DNA from: CBFDBT01 sp965603115
Lineage (GTDB): Bacteria > Pseudomonadota > Alphaproteobacteria > Sphingomonadales > Kordiimonadaceae
Length of the DNA: 10,026 bases
Direction: 5' to 3'
Assembly (NCBI GenBank): GCA_965603115.1
Contig: CBFDBT010000099.1
Location: forward strand, 1-10,026
Of this stretch, positions 1 through 6,980 are shown one piece after another (the stretch's first letter is position 1; every line of letters starts with the position of its first letter). The notes under the pieces were generated by a model. That model saw only the letters and a list, made by a program, of their open reading frames with translations. It ran no database searches and was not told the origin of the DNA. The position numbers and the translations under genes are program-made.

Positions 1-150
1 GTCTTGTGGAGTATTGTTTTTTGGAGATTGAGGCCCAAAAACAGCAATAGAGCTAGGCCAGTATATTTTATCTAGATTTTTATTCTTAGCTATTTCTAAA
101 ACATGAATTAGACTGTCCATGTTTAATTTCCATGCAAAAGCTGGAAGCCC
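1..150 (-). pseudogene. NAD-dependent epimerase (threonine-3-dehydrogenase-like), 5'-truncated remnant
   Basis: Reading the minus strand from about 150 down to 1 gives an open frame that contains AWKLNMDSLIHVLEIAK and then WPSSIAVFGP followed by SPKNNTPQD. The NM...VLE helix followed by the PSSIAVFGP strand is the hallmark of the extended short-chain dehydrogenase group that includes short-form L-threonine 3-dehydrogenases and UDP-sugar epimerases; the Ser-Ser pair belongs to the active-site region. In that family this segment lies roughly 85-130 residues from the N-terminus, so the Rossmann fold with its glycine motif should precede it. Here a TAA at 151-153 stops the frame and no other frame upstream supplies the missing part. 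The gene continues off the left edge, so its C-terminal half cannot be judged. An in-frame ATG at 118-120 exists but lies inside the conserved helix and is unlikely to be a true start. GC is low here (40 of the first 120 bases). Most likely a broken gene; an assembly join is the alternative. Confidence 0.75.
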
Positions 151-476
151 TTAAGCTTGATGGGGCGATGGATGGATCGCTGACAAACATAAATGGAAGT
201 GATCTAGATGTAACTATTAATGGTGCTGGCAACCTGTCTATTGATGGGTCATGCGGAACTTTGCGCGTGCGCTTAAACGGTGCGGGTAATGTGGAAGCTG
301 AAGATTTCAAATGTAAAAATGTCGATGTCCGCTTGAGCGGCGCTGGAAATATCGAAGCCTATGCATCCGAAAAGGCTGATGTCAGACTTTCTGGTATTGG
401 GAATATTGATATTATTGGTAATCCGGCAGAAATTTCCAAACGTAAAGGCGGTTTTGGCAGTATAGATATCCGCTAA
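132..476 (+). CDS. DUF2807 (GIN-domain) protein, N-terminally truncated, probable pseudogene
   Basis: The 114-residue product consists only of the repeat part of a DUF2807 (putative autotransporter adhesin head GIN) domain: GAGN-type turns recur every ~19-20 residues (G31, G50 and onward), ending in a degenerate GFGS repeat. It aligns with about residues 126-240 of the complete paralogue just downstream, including two Cys at positions 41 and 61 that match Cys166 and Cys186 there. The paralogue's signal peptide and first ~125 residues are absent, and no frame in 1-131 encodes them; that stretch instead encodes an epimerase remnant on the other strand. No ribosome-binding site precedes the ATG at 132. 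Without a signal peptide the protein would not reach the periplasm where this family is expected. A small TCCGCT/AGCGGA hairpin (469-486) spans the stop codon. I read it as a 5'-deleted gene; a functional short protein is possible but unsupported. Confidence 0.7.
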   Translation: MQKLEALKLDGAMDGSLTNINGSDLDVTINGAGNLSIDGSCGTLRVRLNGAGNVEAEDFKCKNVDVRLSGAGNIEAYASEKADVRLSGIGNIDIIGNPAEISKRKGGFGSIDIR

Positions 477-577
477 AGTAAGCGGACTTAACGACAGCGG
501 TTCTTTTGAGCCATAAGTAAGTGAGTAAAATAGCCAATAATGGCAACTCATAGAATAATACAACGAGGAGGATAGAT

Positions 578-1300
578 ATGCATAGTATGACAAAATTTGC
601 ACTGGGTACAGCGGTAGCGCTAGTGATTGCAGTTCCAAACATGAGTTTTGCGAGCCCAGCCAATGATGAGCAAAGCCGAGAAGTCTCAGATTTCACAAAA
701 GTGAAACTTATGAGCTCAATGGATGTCGATGTTGTTGTTGGCAAAAAAACTTCGGTAAAGGTGATAGCGCCAGAAGATTTGCTGGAAAAAATTATCACCG
801 AAGTTGATGGTGACACGCTCAAGGTTCATTACGAAAGAAAGATGAAATGGGACCGTGCATGGAACAACAAAGAGATACGCATCATGGTTACCACGCCGAG
901 TATTGATGGCGCTGGTGTTTATGGTTCCGGTGATCTCAATGTAAAAGGCGGCAAAGGAAAAGAGTTGGACCTTAGTGTCAAGGGTTCCGGTGATGTCGTC
1001 ATGAATAAATCAGATTATAAGTCTGTAGACATTAGCCTAATGGGTAGCGGCGATATTAATATTGATGGCAAATGTGATCATATCTCTGTTGGCATTATGG
1101 GTAGCGGTGATGTCAGTGCAGGCAAGCTGAAATGCAGCGATGCTGACGTTAAAGTCAAAGGCTCAGGCGACGTGGAAGTTTACGCAAGTAAATCCGTAGA
1201 AGCGAGTGTTTATGGCTCTGGAGATATCTCAGTTCTTGGTAAGCCAAAAGAGGTGGATAGAACTGAACGTGGTTCTGGCGATATTCATATTCGCCGATAA
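578..1300 (+). CDS. Exported DUF2807 (GIN-domain) beta-repeat protein
   Basis: A 240-residue protein with a clear Sec signal peptide: MHSMTK, then a hydrophobic core from ALGTAVALVIAV, with probable cleavage after SFA (residue 25). The rest matches the DUF2807 pattern. An N-terminal sheet region (about 35-107) carries the typical start (VSDFTKVKL, then D-V-D-V-V-V-G), and seven turns with the GSGD motif follow at residues 116, 136, 156, 175, 195, 213 and 232, a period of 18-20 residues that suggests a single-stranded beta-helix. Cys166 and Cys186 sit one turn apart. The start is supported by GAGGAGG at 565-571, six bases before the ATG. Family members are predicted to be periplasmic or surface proteins of unknown function; the adhesin label is only a domain-database name. 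A truncated paralogue lies 101 bases upstream, and a strong hairpin terminator follows, so this gene probably ends its transcript. Confidence 0.9.
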   Translation: MHSMTKFALGTAVALVIAVPNMSFASPANDEQSREVSDFTKVKLMSSMDVDVVVGKKTSVKVIAPEDLLEKIITEVDGDTLKVHYERKMKWDRAWNNKEIRIMVTTPSIDGAGVYGSGDLNVKGGKGKELDLSVKGSGDVVMNKSDYKSVDISLMGSGDINIDGKCDHISVGIMGSGDVSAGKLKCSDADVKVKGSGDVEVYASKSVEASVYGSGDISVLGKPKEVDRTERGSGDIHIRR

Positions 1301-1318
1301 TTAAAGATAGTTTTACAG

Positions 1319-1352
1319 TAATAGCCCGCAGGTATTTTCTTGCGGGCTATTA
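1319..1352 (+). terminator. Rho-independent-type terminator after DUF2807 gene
   Basis: A perfect 12-bp stem (TAATAGCCCGCA at 1319-1330 with its complement at 1341-1352) encloses a 10-base loop. It starts 18 bases after the DUF2807 stop codon. The following T-tract is short (TTT at 1353-1355), so termination may be moderate. The stem is the strongest local hairpin between the two plus-strand transcription blocks. Confidence 0.8.
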
Positions 1353-1452
1353 TTTAGAAATAAAATAGTGTTTGTTCGCAAAACTACAAAGTATATTCAC
1401 CATGCCTCAATCTTGCCCAATTTGAGTGTGATATAAGCTGTGTTGGCTTCGC

Positions 1453-1524
1453 TTGGCCCGACTTATCATAAGGCACCCTTACCCCTAGTTCCCCTCAGCT
1501 TTGTGAAATATATAGTCGGGCCAA
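1453..1524 (+). other. Structured leader: 11-bp inverted repeat with C-rich loop upstream of GST-ABC operon
   Basis: TTGGCCCGACT (1453-1463) is perfectly complementary to AGTCGGGCCAA (1514-1524), with a 50-base loop between. The loop contains a 5-bp hairpin (TAAGG 1469-1473 / CCTTA 1477-1481) and two CCCC runs (1482-1485 and 1491-1494). Part of the loop, TTCCCCTC-nn-CTTTG at 1489-1503, recurs as TTCCCCTC-nn-CTTTTG at 1548-1563. The rest of the gap from 1353 to 1601 has no open frame worth calling and no convincing sigma-70 promoter. The structure could be an operon leader with a regulatory role or a small RNA; it matches no riboswitch I recognise. The structure is directly visible, its function is inference. 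Confidence 0.5.
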
Positions 1525-1601
1525 CGAATTCTGAAATGAGGCCACATTTCCCCTCGACTTTTGCGCCAAAGATAGTAATTCTTCTATGAGGAGATTTATT
1601 A

Positions 1602-2294
1602 ATGATTAAACTGTATGAACTTGCGGGGAGCGACGAAACTCTTCGTTTTAGCCCTTATGTCTGGCGAGTGCGTTTGGCCTTGCAGCATAAAGGACTACCT
1701 TTCGAAGGTGTCACCTGTCATTTCACCGATAAAGCCATATTAGAGCAAGCCAAAAGCAAAACTGTACCAGTTATCAAGTCTGGAGAAGATTGGGTTAAGG
1801 ATAGTTTTTATATTTGTCTCTATCTTGACAAAATGCATCAGGCGAAACCCCTTATTAAGGATATTGCATTGGCGCGCTTTTTTAACGGATGGGTAAACCG
1901 CACTATTGTGGTTGGTTTGTTTCCTATGATTGCCTGCGATGTATGGTCAAATCTTGGAGATGAGGATCAAATATATTTCCGTACATCAAGGGAGAAATTT
2001 TTAGGGTGCACACTTGAGGAAGCACGAGATAGACGAGAAGCTGCGACACCCGCTTTCCTGAAATCCCTTTCGCCCGTACGCGATATGCTAACAAAGTCTG
2101 GGTCAAAATTTTTATCTGGAGATGAAGCTGGATGGAGCGACTACGTCGTTGCTAGCAATTTTATCTGGGCTCGCATTATAAGTGACTATGATGTGTTAAA
2201 GAGTGACAGTGAGCTGACGGAATGGTTTGGCCGTATACTTGACCTGTATGATGGTTACGCGCGCAAGGCACCAACAGTGCATGATTGGGGATAA
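1602..2294 (+). CDS. Glutathione S-transferase family protein, LigE (beta-etherase)-like
   Basis: A 230-residue cytosolic protein of normal GST length. The N-terminal thioredoxin-like domain (about 1-80) begins LYELAG and has FSPYVWRVRLALQHKGL, the pattern of the LigE/beta-etherase subgroup of bacterial GSTs. The cis-proline motif TVPVI is at 54-58 (Pro56), and the glutathione gamma-glutamyl-binding acidic-Ser pair is Asp67-Ser68. An all-helical C-terminal domain follows (about 90-225). Sphingomonad LigE enzymes cleave aryl-ether bonds in lignin dimers using glutathione, but relatives are widespread and mostly uncharacterised, so no substrate can be assigned. The position before Trp21 that often carries a catalytic Cys or Ser in related groups is Val20. 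The start is supported by GAGGAG at 1588-1593, eight bases upstream. The ABC ATPase gene starts only 29 bases after the stop, so it is probably the first gene of that operon. Confidence 0.88.
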   Translation: MIKLYELAGSDETLRFSPYVWRVRLALQHKGLPFEGVTCHFTDKAILEQAKSKTVPVIKSGEDWVKDSFYICLYLDKMHQAKPLIKDIALARFFNGWVNRTIVVGLFPMIACDVWSNLGDEDQIYFRTSREKFLGCTLEEARDRREAATPAFLKSLSPVRDMLTKSGSKFLSGDEAGWSDYVVASNFIWARIISDYDVLKSDSELTEWFGRILDLYDGYARKAPTVHDWG

Positions 2295-2311
2295 TCTATA
2301 ATGCAATATTC

Positions 2312-2316
2312 GGGGA
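2312..2316 (+). promoter_or_regulatory. Ribosome-binding site fixing the ABC ATPase start
   Basis: GGGGA lies seven bases before the ATG at 2324. An in-frame TTG at 2285, inside the end of the GST gene, would add 13 residues (GIIYNAIFGDDD and neighbours) that resemble nothing in ABC ATPases, which normally begin a few residues before the first beta-strand. The ATG at 2324 is therefore preferred. Confidence 0.55.
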
Positions 2317-2323
2317 CGATGAT

Positions 2324-3274
2324 ATGCAGCCACTTTTAGAAGCAAAAGGGCTCGTCAAACACTTTGGCAATTTAACGGCTGTTGACGGTATCAGCTTGAG
2401 TGTGCCTCAAGGAGAAGTCCTGGGGTTTTTAGGGCCAAACGGTGCAGGCAAAACGACCACTATGAAAATGCTCACCGGATTTTTGGCGCCGACAGAGGGT
2501 GAAGCAAGTATTTGCGGTGAGTTGGTGACTACGGGAATAGCATCTGTGCGTCGTAACATCGGCTATTTGCCGGAAGGTGCGCCGCTCTATGGCGAGATGT
2601 CAGTGGAAAGTTTTCTCACCTTCATTGCTGAAACCCATAGAATTATTGGGGCAGAGTCTAAAAATGCCATCGCTAGTGCAGCTGACGCTGTATCTATTGA
2701 TCAGGTTATGGGCCAGCGCATTGAAACCCTCTCGAAAGGCTTTAAGCGACGTGTTGGCTTGGCAGCTGCTATTTTGCATAATCCAAGAGTGCTGATTTTA
2801 GATGAGCCAACAGACGGACTAGACCCTAACCAGAAGCATGAAGTGAGGCGTCTGATTGAAGGGCTTTCCAGTGAACGTGCCATTATAATATCGACCCATA
2901 TTTTAGAAGAAGTGGAAGCGATATGCCATCGTGCGGTGATAATTCGCGAGGGCCGTATCGTTGCTGATGATACACCGCTTAAACTGAAAGCGCGTTCAGC
3001 ATACGCAGGAGCTGTATCTTTACTTTTGCCAGCCAAAGACGCAAAAGCCTTGATGGCAGGGGTGGCATCTTTTGAGGGTTTACATGCCATTGAGCAGGTG
3101 AAGGTTGGTAAAGATACCAGGGTCACCCTACTTGCTGAAAAAGATATTGATATAACAGGTAGCGTGGGGGATTTGGTTGCAAAGGAAGATTGGCATGTTA
3201 GTCAATATTCCGTAGATGCTGGGCGTCTTGATGATGTATTTAGAAAATTAACTTTGGGGGGAGATGGGAAATGA
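2324..3274 (+). CDS. ABC transporter ATP-binding protein, GldA-like
   Basis: With the ATG at 2324 the protein has 316 residues, usual for ABC-2 exporter ATPases. All nucleotide-binding motifs are present: Walker A GPNGAGKT (37-44), Q-loop region GYLPEGAPLY (80-89), signature LSKGFKRRVGLA (136-147, a variant of LSGGQ), Walker B VLILDEP (156-162) with catalytic Glu161, D-loop GLDP (165-168) and switch His192 in STH. The LPE...PLY form of the Q-loop, with Glu84 in place of Gln, is typical of the GldA group. A ~100-residue C-terminal extension (about 215-316) is the regulatory domain often seen in this class. It energises the membrane complex made with the next genes, and its stop overlaps the permease start in ATGA. 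In Bacteroidota GldA is linked to gliding motility, but homologous cassettes occur in many non-gliding Proteobacteria, so the substrate is unknown. Confidence 0.92.
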   Translation: MQPLLEAKGLVKHFGNLTAVDGISLSVPQGEVLGFLGPNGAGKTTTMKMLTGFLAPTEGEASICGELVTTGIASVRRNIGYLPEGAPLYGEMSVESFLTFIAETHRIIGAESKNAIASAADAVSIDQVMGQRIETLSKGFKRRVGLAAAILHNPRVLILDEPTDGLDPNQKHEVRRLIEGLSSERAIIISTHILEEVEAICHRAVIIREGRIVADDTPLKLKARSAYAGAVSLLLPAKDAKALMAGVASFEGLHAIEQVKVGKDTRVTLLAEKDIDITGSVGDLVAKEDWHVSQYSVDAGRLDDVFRKLTLGGDGK

Positions 3275-4014
3275 GCTCCCCAGTTATAAAAGCAATTTTC
3301 AAACGTGAATTCGCGGCCTATTTTGCAACGCCGCTAGCCTACGTCTTTATGGTAATATTCTTGATGATTACAGGGATATTTACTTTTTATATGGGGTCTT
3401 TTTATGAAAATGGACAGGCTGATCTGCGAAGTTTTTTTGCCTTTCATCCGTGGCTCTATTTGTTTTTAATACCGGCAGTGTCGATGCGTTTATGGTCTGA
3501 AGAGCGAAAAAGCGGTACGCTAGAACTGCTGCTCACACTGCCAGTGTCGCCCTTGGCGGCTATCGTCGGAAAATATTTGGCAGCCCTTGCCTTTATAGTA
3601 CTAACTCTTGCTCTCACCGCACCCATGTGGTTGACGGTAAATTATCTTGGTGATCCGGATAATGGGGTAATTTTGGTGGGTTATCTTGGTAGCGTGTTGA
3701 TGGCGGCGGCTTATTTGGCAATAGGGTCGGCTATGTCGGCGGCAACAAAAAATCAGGTCATAGCCTTTATCTTGACGGTGACCATTTGTTTTCTCTTTAC
3801 AGTTTCGGGTCTCCCCGTTGTGCTGGATGCTTTCAGCGGTTGGAGCGGTAAAGAAGTAACGCTGGTGATTGCAAATATTAGCTTTCTCACGCATTTTGAT
3901 GCCCTGCAAAAGGGTTTCGTGGATATTTCGGATATTGTCTTTTTTGTCTCTATTATTGTTCTTTGGCTCGGCATCACCCGCGTTATTGTTGATGGCAAGA
4001 GGGAGGCAGGATGA
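3271..4014 (+). CDS. ABC-2 type permease, GldF-like
   Basis: A 247-residue integral inner-membrane protein with about six hydrophobic segments (roughly 22-42, 58-73, 97-118, 132-152, 161-181 and 220-238). It starts with the cytoplasmic helix IKAIFKREFAAYFATPLAY, typical of ABC-2 permeases. The conserved loop MRLWSEERKSGTLELLLTLP (72-91) is the coupling segment of the family. Near the C-terminus NISFLTHFDALQKGFVDISD matches the GldF pattern that precedes the last membrane helix. It should dimerise and work with the ATPase encoded just upstream, whose stop codon overlaps its ATG by 4 bases (translational coupling). Its own stop overlaps the GldG-like start in the same way, which argues that the three proteins are made in fixed ratio as one complex. 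GldF family placement is firm; substrate and direction of transport cannot be told. Confidence 0.92.
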   Translation: MSSPVIKAIFKREFAAYFATPLAYVFMVIFLMITGIFTFYMGSFYENGQADLRSFFAFHPWLYLFLIPAVSMRLWSEERKSGTLELLLTLPVSPLAAIVGKYLAALAFIVLTLALTAPMWLTVNYLGDPDNGVILVGYLGSVLMAAAYLAIGSAMSAATKNQVIAFILTVTICFLFTVSGLPVVLDAFSGWSGKEVTLVIANISFLTHFDALQKGFVDISDIVFFVSIIVLWLGITRVIVDGKREAG

Positions 4015-5897
4015 TGAAAGATACAAAATTCACAAAGCAGCGTCCTTCCTTGGTAATTACGCTTGCCATTTTGCTGTTCTTATCGGTCAACATTATAGCA
4101 GACCGTTATGTACGTGGCGTTGGTTTCGACCTTACCCAAGAAGGTCTTTACACACTGTCAGAAGGGTCGCGTAAAATTCTTGGCGACTTGCCTGCTGGCG
4201 AGCCCGTAAAGCTTAAATTTTATTTCTCAAAAACTTTGATGGCCCCTTATGCAAGTTTGCTGAGCTATGGCAAACGGGTTGAGGATTTATTGAGGACGCT
4301 CGAAAATGCATCAAATGGGGCGGTCGTGATAGATGTAATTGACCCAGAACCTCTGTCAGAGCAAGAAGATGACGCGGTTGCTGCTGGCATAACCGGTATT
4401 CCTTTGAGTGCGGATGAGATGCTCTATTTTGGAGTGACCGCTGAAGATACGGCTGATGCCAGCGCCGTTATTCCAAACTTTAATCAGGCACGAGAAAAAT
4501 TCCTAGAATATGATCTGATCAATCTGATTATCACGCTTGATAAAAGCGGTGCGCCTAACGTGAAAATTATCACCAGCTTGCCACTGGAGTTGGGCCCAGG
4601 GGGCGACGCTGCTATAATGCAGGGACGTAAGCCTCAGCCCTATGTGGTCTACTCTCAAATGCAGGAATTTTTTAATGTTGAGATGATGCCAGCTGATTTT
4701 TCTTGGATACCAGAAGATACAGATGTTCTTTTGCTTGCCCATCCACCGACCTTGAGTGAAGAACAGCTTTTTGCTGTTGAACAATATGTATTAAAGGGTG
4801 GTAAGGCGATTGTCATGCTTGACCCTTACGCCGAAAGTATGGCGTCACCACAAGTATCTGTTCATCAAGGCCCGACAAGCAGCAGGCTTGACCCGCTGCT
4901 TGAAAGCTGGGGTGTCTCCGTGCCTGAGGGCCAAGTCATAGGTGATAAAACACTGGCACAGCGCATATCAATGGGTGGATATGGCCCAGATGCGGTTAAA
5001 GACTATTTGATTTGGCTGGCGATTAATAAAACATTTTTAAATGACGATGATGTGGTCACGGGTACGCTTGCATCGCTCAATATGGCAAGCTCAGGTGTGG
5101 TTGACACCCTAGAGGGAGGCTCTACCACAGTAACGCCACTTGTAAACTCTAGTGCTAATGCCATGCTCTACCCGGTATCGGCTATCTCGGGAACGCCTAA
5201 TCCAGATAGGCTAAATCAAGACTTTGAGGCATCTGGCATTCCCTACACCTTGGCGGCGCGTATAACAGGCCCAGCTAAGACCGCTTTTCCTCATTTGCAG
5301 GAGAAGATGGAGGGACCGCTTGCTGACACTTCAGCTACGGTGGAAGAGGGCACCATTAACATAGTGTTAGTAGCGGATACAGACTTGCTGGAAAATCGTT
5401 TTTGGGTTCGTGTGCAAGAAATAATGGGGCAGCAAATAGTGCAGCCCGTGGCGGGCAATGGTAATTTTATCTTGAGTCTTGTCGAACAGATGGCAGGATC
5501 AGATGCTCTGTTGACTTTACGCAGTCGTGGCACATCGCAGCGCGCTTTCACTGTGGTTGAAACTATTCGTCGTGAGGCCGAGAGTAAATATGCTGACGAG
5601 CAAGCCCAGCTAACCGCGAGACTTGCAGAGCTTGAGGCCAGCATGGCTGAATTGCAAGCTGGCGGTGGTACATCAACGCAGGTGATGGATCAGCGCGTAG
5701 AAGAGGAGGTTGAGCATTTCCGTCAAGAGATGCTGGTGACCCGAAAAGCTCTGCGTGATGTGAGGCGTAATCTTAGAAAAGATATCGAAGGACTGGGTAG
5801 CAGGCTTGCGGTTATAAATATTGTTGCTATACCCTTGCTTCTTGTTGTATTTGCCTTGTCGCGCCTTTTGTGGCGCAAAAGACGACGGACCATTTGA
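4011..5897 (+). CDS. GldG-like ABC transporter auxiliary protein
   Basis: A 628-residue protein of the GldG/ABC_transp_aux type. A membrane helix near the N-terminus (about 13-30) is followed by the family hallmark FDLTQEGLYTLSEGSRKIL (residues about 39-57). A large, presumably periplasmic region follows, including the IFT52-like fold around EDTDVLLLAHPPTLSEEQLFAVEQYV and KAIVMLDPYAES. Residues about 515-597 are charged and heptad-like (AELEASMAELQ and later EEEVEHFRQEM), suggesting a coiled coil, then comes a second membrane helix (about 599-619) and a basic tail RKRRR on the cytoplasmic side. The shape is thus an extracytoplasmic domain anchored at both ends. GGGAGG at 4001-4006 lies four bases before the ATG at 4011 and seven before a second ATG at 4014, so translation may start at the second Met. 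It overlaps the permease gene and most likely forms part of its complex. Confidence 0.88.
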   Translation: MMKDTKFTKQRPSLVITLAILLFLSVNIIADRYVRGVGFDLTQEGLYTLSEGSRKILGDLPAGEPVKLKFYFSKTLMAPYASLLSYGKRVEDLLRTLENASNGAVVIDVIDPEPLSEQEDDAVAAGITGIPLSADEMLYFGVTAEDTADASAVIPNFNQAREKFLEYDLINLIITLDKSGAPNVKIITSLPLELGPGGDAAIMQGRKPQPYVVYSQMQEFFNVEMMPADFSWIPEDTDVLLLAHPPTLSEEQLFAVEQYVLKGGKAIVMLDPYAESMASPQVSVHQGPTSSRLDPLLESWGVSVPEGQVIGDKTLAQRISMGGYGPDAVKDYLIWLAINKTFLNDDDVVTGTLASLNMASSGVVDTLEGGSTTVTPLVNSSANAMLYPVSAISGTPNPDRLNQDFEASGIPYTLAARITGPAKTAFPHLQEKMEGPLADTSATVEEGTINIVLVADTDLLENRFWVRVQEIMGQQIVQPVAGNGNFILSLVEQMAGSDALLTLRSRGTSQRAFTVVETIRREAESKYADEQAQLTARLAELEASMAELQAGGGTSTQVMDQRVEEEVEHFRQEMLVTRKALRDVRRNLRKDIEGLGSRLAVINIVAIPLLLVVFALSRLLWRKRRRTI

Positions 5898-5921
5898 TCG
5901 CTCTAACAGGATGTAGAAGAA

Positions 5922-6980
5922 ATGTCTGAAAAACGGACCAATATTTTAGGATGGCTAACACTGATTGCAGTGCTTGCAGCTATTTGGGTAATGTTTGGCG
6001 AGGGGCGTCAAACTTCGTCTATCGGGCGGGGTGAGCCTCTTGTGGCAGGCCTGAAGGATCGTGTGGAGCAAACGCGAAAAATCACACTCACCAAATCAGG
6101 TGAAAGTCTGACTATCGTAGCGAGCGGATCAGATTGGCAAATTAAAGAGCGTTCAAACTACAAAGCGGACGCCAGCAAAGTTCGTGGATTGCTTCGCTCC
6201 CTTGCCTTATCTGAGCGCCGAGAGCCTAAAACTGGCAACAGTGCACGACTAGAGCGCATTGGCCTTGGTGCTGATGCACTGCATGTTGCGCTCTTCGATG
6301 GGAAGGGTAATAGTTTGACGGCCTTGAAAGTTGGAAGCCAGCGTACAGGAGCCGATGGTCATAGTCATGCTTATGTTCATCTCGACGGAGAAACTAAATC
6401 GTGGCTGGTGACTGCCGTTCCCGCTCTTGATTTGGATGTTGTAAATTGGGTGGAGAACAAAATCATTTCTATCAATCCTGAGCGGATTAAAAAAATTGCA
6501 TTTGATTTGACTGAGGGCGTTGACTATGCGCTGGTTCGCGAGAAGCAAGGTGCGGATTTTGGTCTTAATGATATCAAAGCTGGTGAAAAGTCTGTTGAAG
6601 GGTATAGTTTGGGTCAAGCAGCTTCGCTGATCGCAAATCTCACATTTCAAGATGTTCGCGCTGGTGTGAACGGTGGTTTGTCTCACACAAGCGTTAAGGT
6701 GAGCACTTTTGATGGTTTATTAATAAGCATTGCTATTAAAAAATACGGTGAAGAGCTTTGGATGAGTACCGAGGCGCGCTATGATGTCGCTGTGGCTCAA
6801 GAAGGTTCAGCAGGTGAAATATTTGGCGCTCCCGCTGATGGCAAGCTTGAAGCAGATCTCTATAATGACCGTCACACAGGCTGGCAATACCGTTTGAAAG
6901 AAGGGGACTTGAAAACCCAGACGCTTGAGCGCGATGCCTATCTCGATAAAGACGAAACTAATTTAACCGATATCCCTTGA
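5922..6980 (+). CDS. DUF4340 domain-containing protein
   Basis: A 352-residue protein with one N-terminal membrane helix (about 9-25, GWLTLIAVLAAIWVMF) preceded by positive charges, so the rest should be periplasmic. The mature part follows the DUF4340 pattern: W-x-I followed by Y-K-A-D-A-S-K-V-R-G-L-L (residues about 72-91), then ERIGLG, then NWVENKIISINPERIKKI (about 170-187), which is repeated more loosely in the second half. DUF4340 genes commonly follow GldF/GldG-like ABC genes in Proteobacteria, and here the gap to the GldG-like stop is 24 bases, so it is the last member of the operon. A clear ribosome-binding site is lacking; AGGA at 5908-5911 is distant and AGAAGAA lies directly before the ATG. 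It probably binds or presents the substrate of the ABC complex or stabilises it; its biochemical role is unknown. Its stop codon is embedded in a candidate heat-shock promoter for htpG. Confidence 0.85.
   Translation: MSEKRTNILGWLTLIAVLAAIWVMFGEGRQTSSIGRGEPLVAGLKDRVEQTRKITLTKSGESLTIVASGSDWQIKERSNYKADASKVRGLLRSLALSERREPKTGNSARLERIGLGADALHVALFDGKGNSLTALKVGSQRTGADGHSHAYVHLDGETKSWLVTAVPALDLDVVNWVENKIISINPERIKKIAFDLTEGVDYALVREKQGADFGLNDIKAGEKSVEGYSLGQAASLIANLTFQDVRAGVNGGLSHTSVKVSTFDGLLISIAIKKYGEELWMSTEARYDVAVAQEGSAGEIFGAPADGKLEADLYNDRHTGWQYRLKEGDLKTQTLERDAYLDKDETNLTDIP

Noticed and set aside
86..310. Minus-strand open frame of 74 codons across the left junction
   Set aside because: It is in a different frame from the epimerase remnant, lies antisense to the DUF2807 repeat region and resembles no family.
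412..822. Minus-strand open frame of 136 codons
   Set aside because: Antisense to both DUF2807 genes, low-complexity Ser/Thr composition expected from the complement of repeat coding sequence, and no ribosome-binding site.
578..1300. Repeat gene as a CRISPR-like or tandem DNA repeat array
   Set aside because: The periodicity is at protein level (GSGD turns); at DNA level the units differ too much and there are no spacers.
1413..1437. Sigma-70 promoter TTGCCC ... TATAAG
   Set aside because: The boxes are only 13 bases apart, too close for a usual sigma-70 promoter.
2324..5897. Gliding-motility or type IX secretion locus
   Set aside because: Only GldA/F/G-like proteins are present; none of the other Gld/Spr/Por components is visible and the context is alphaproteobacterial.
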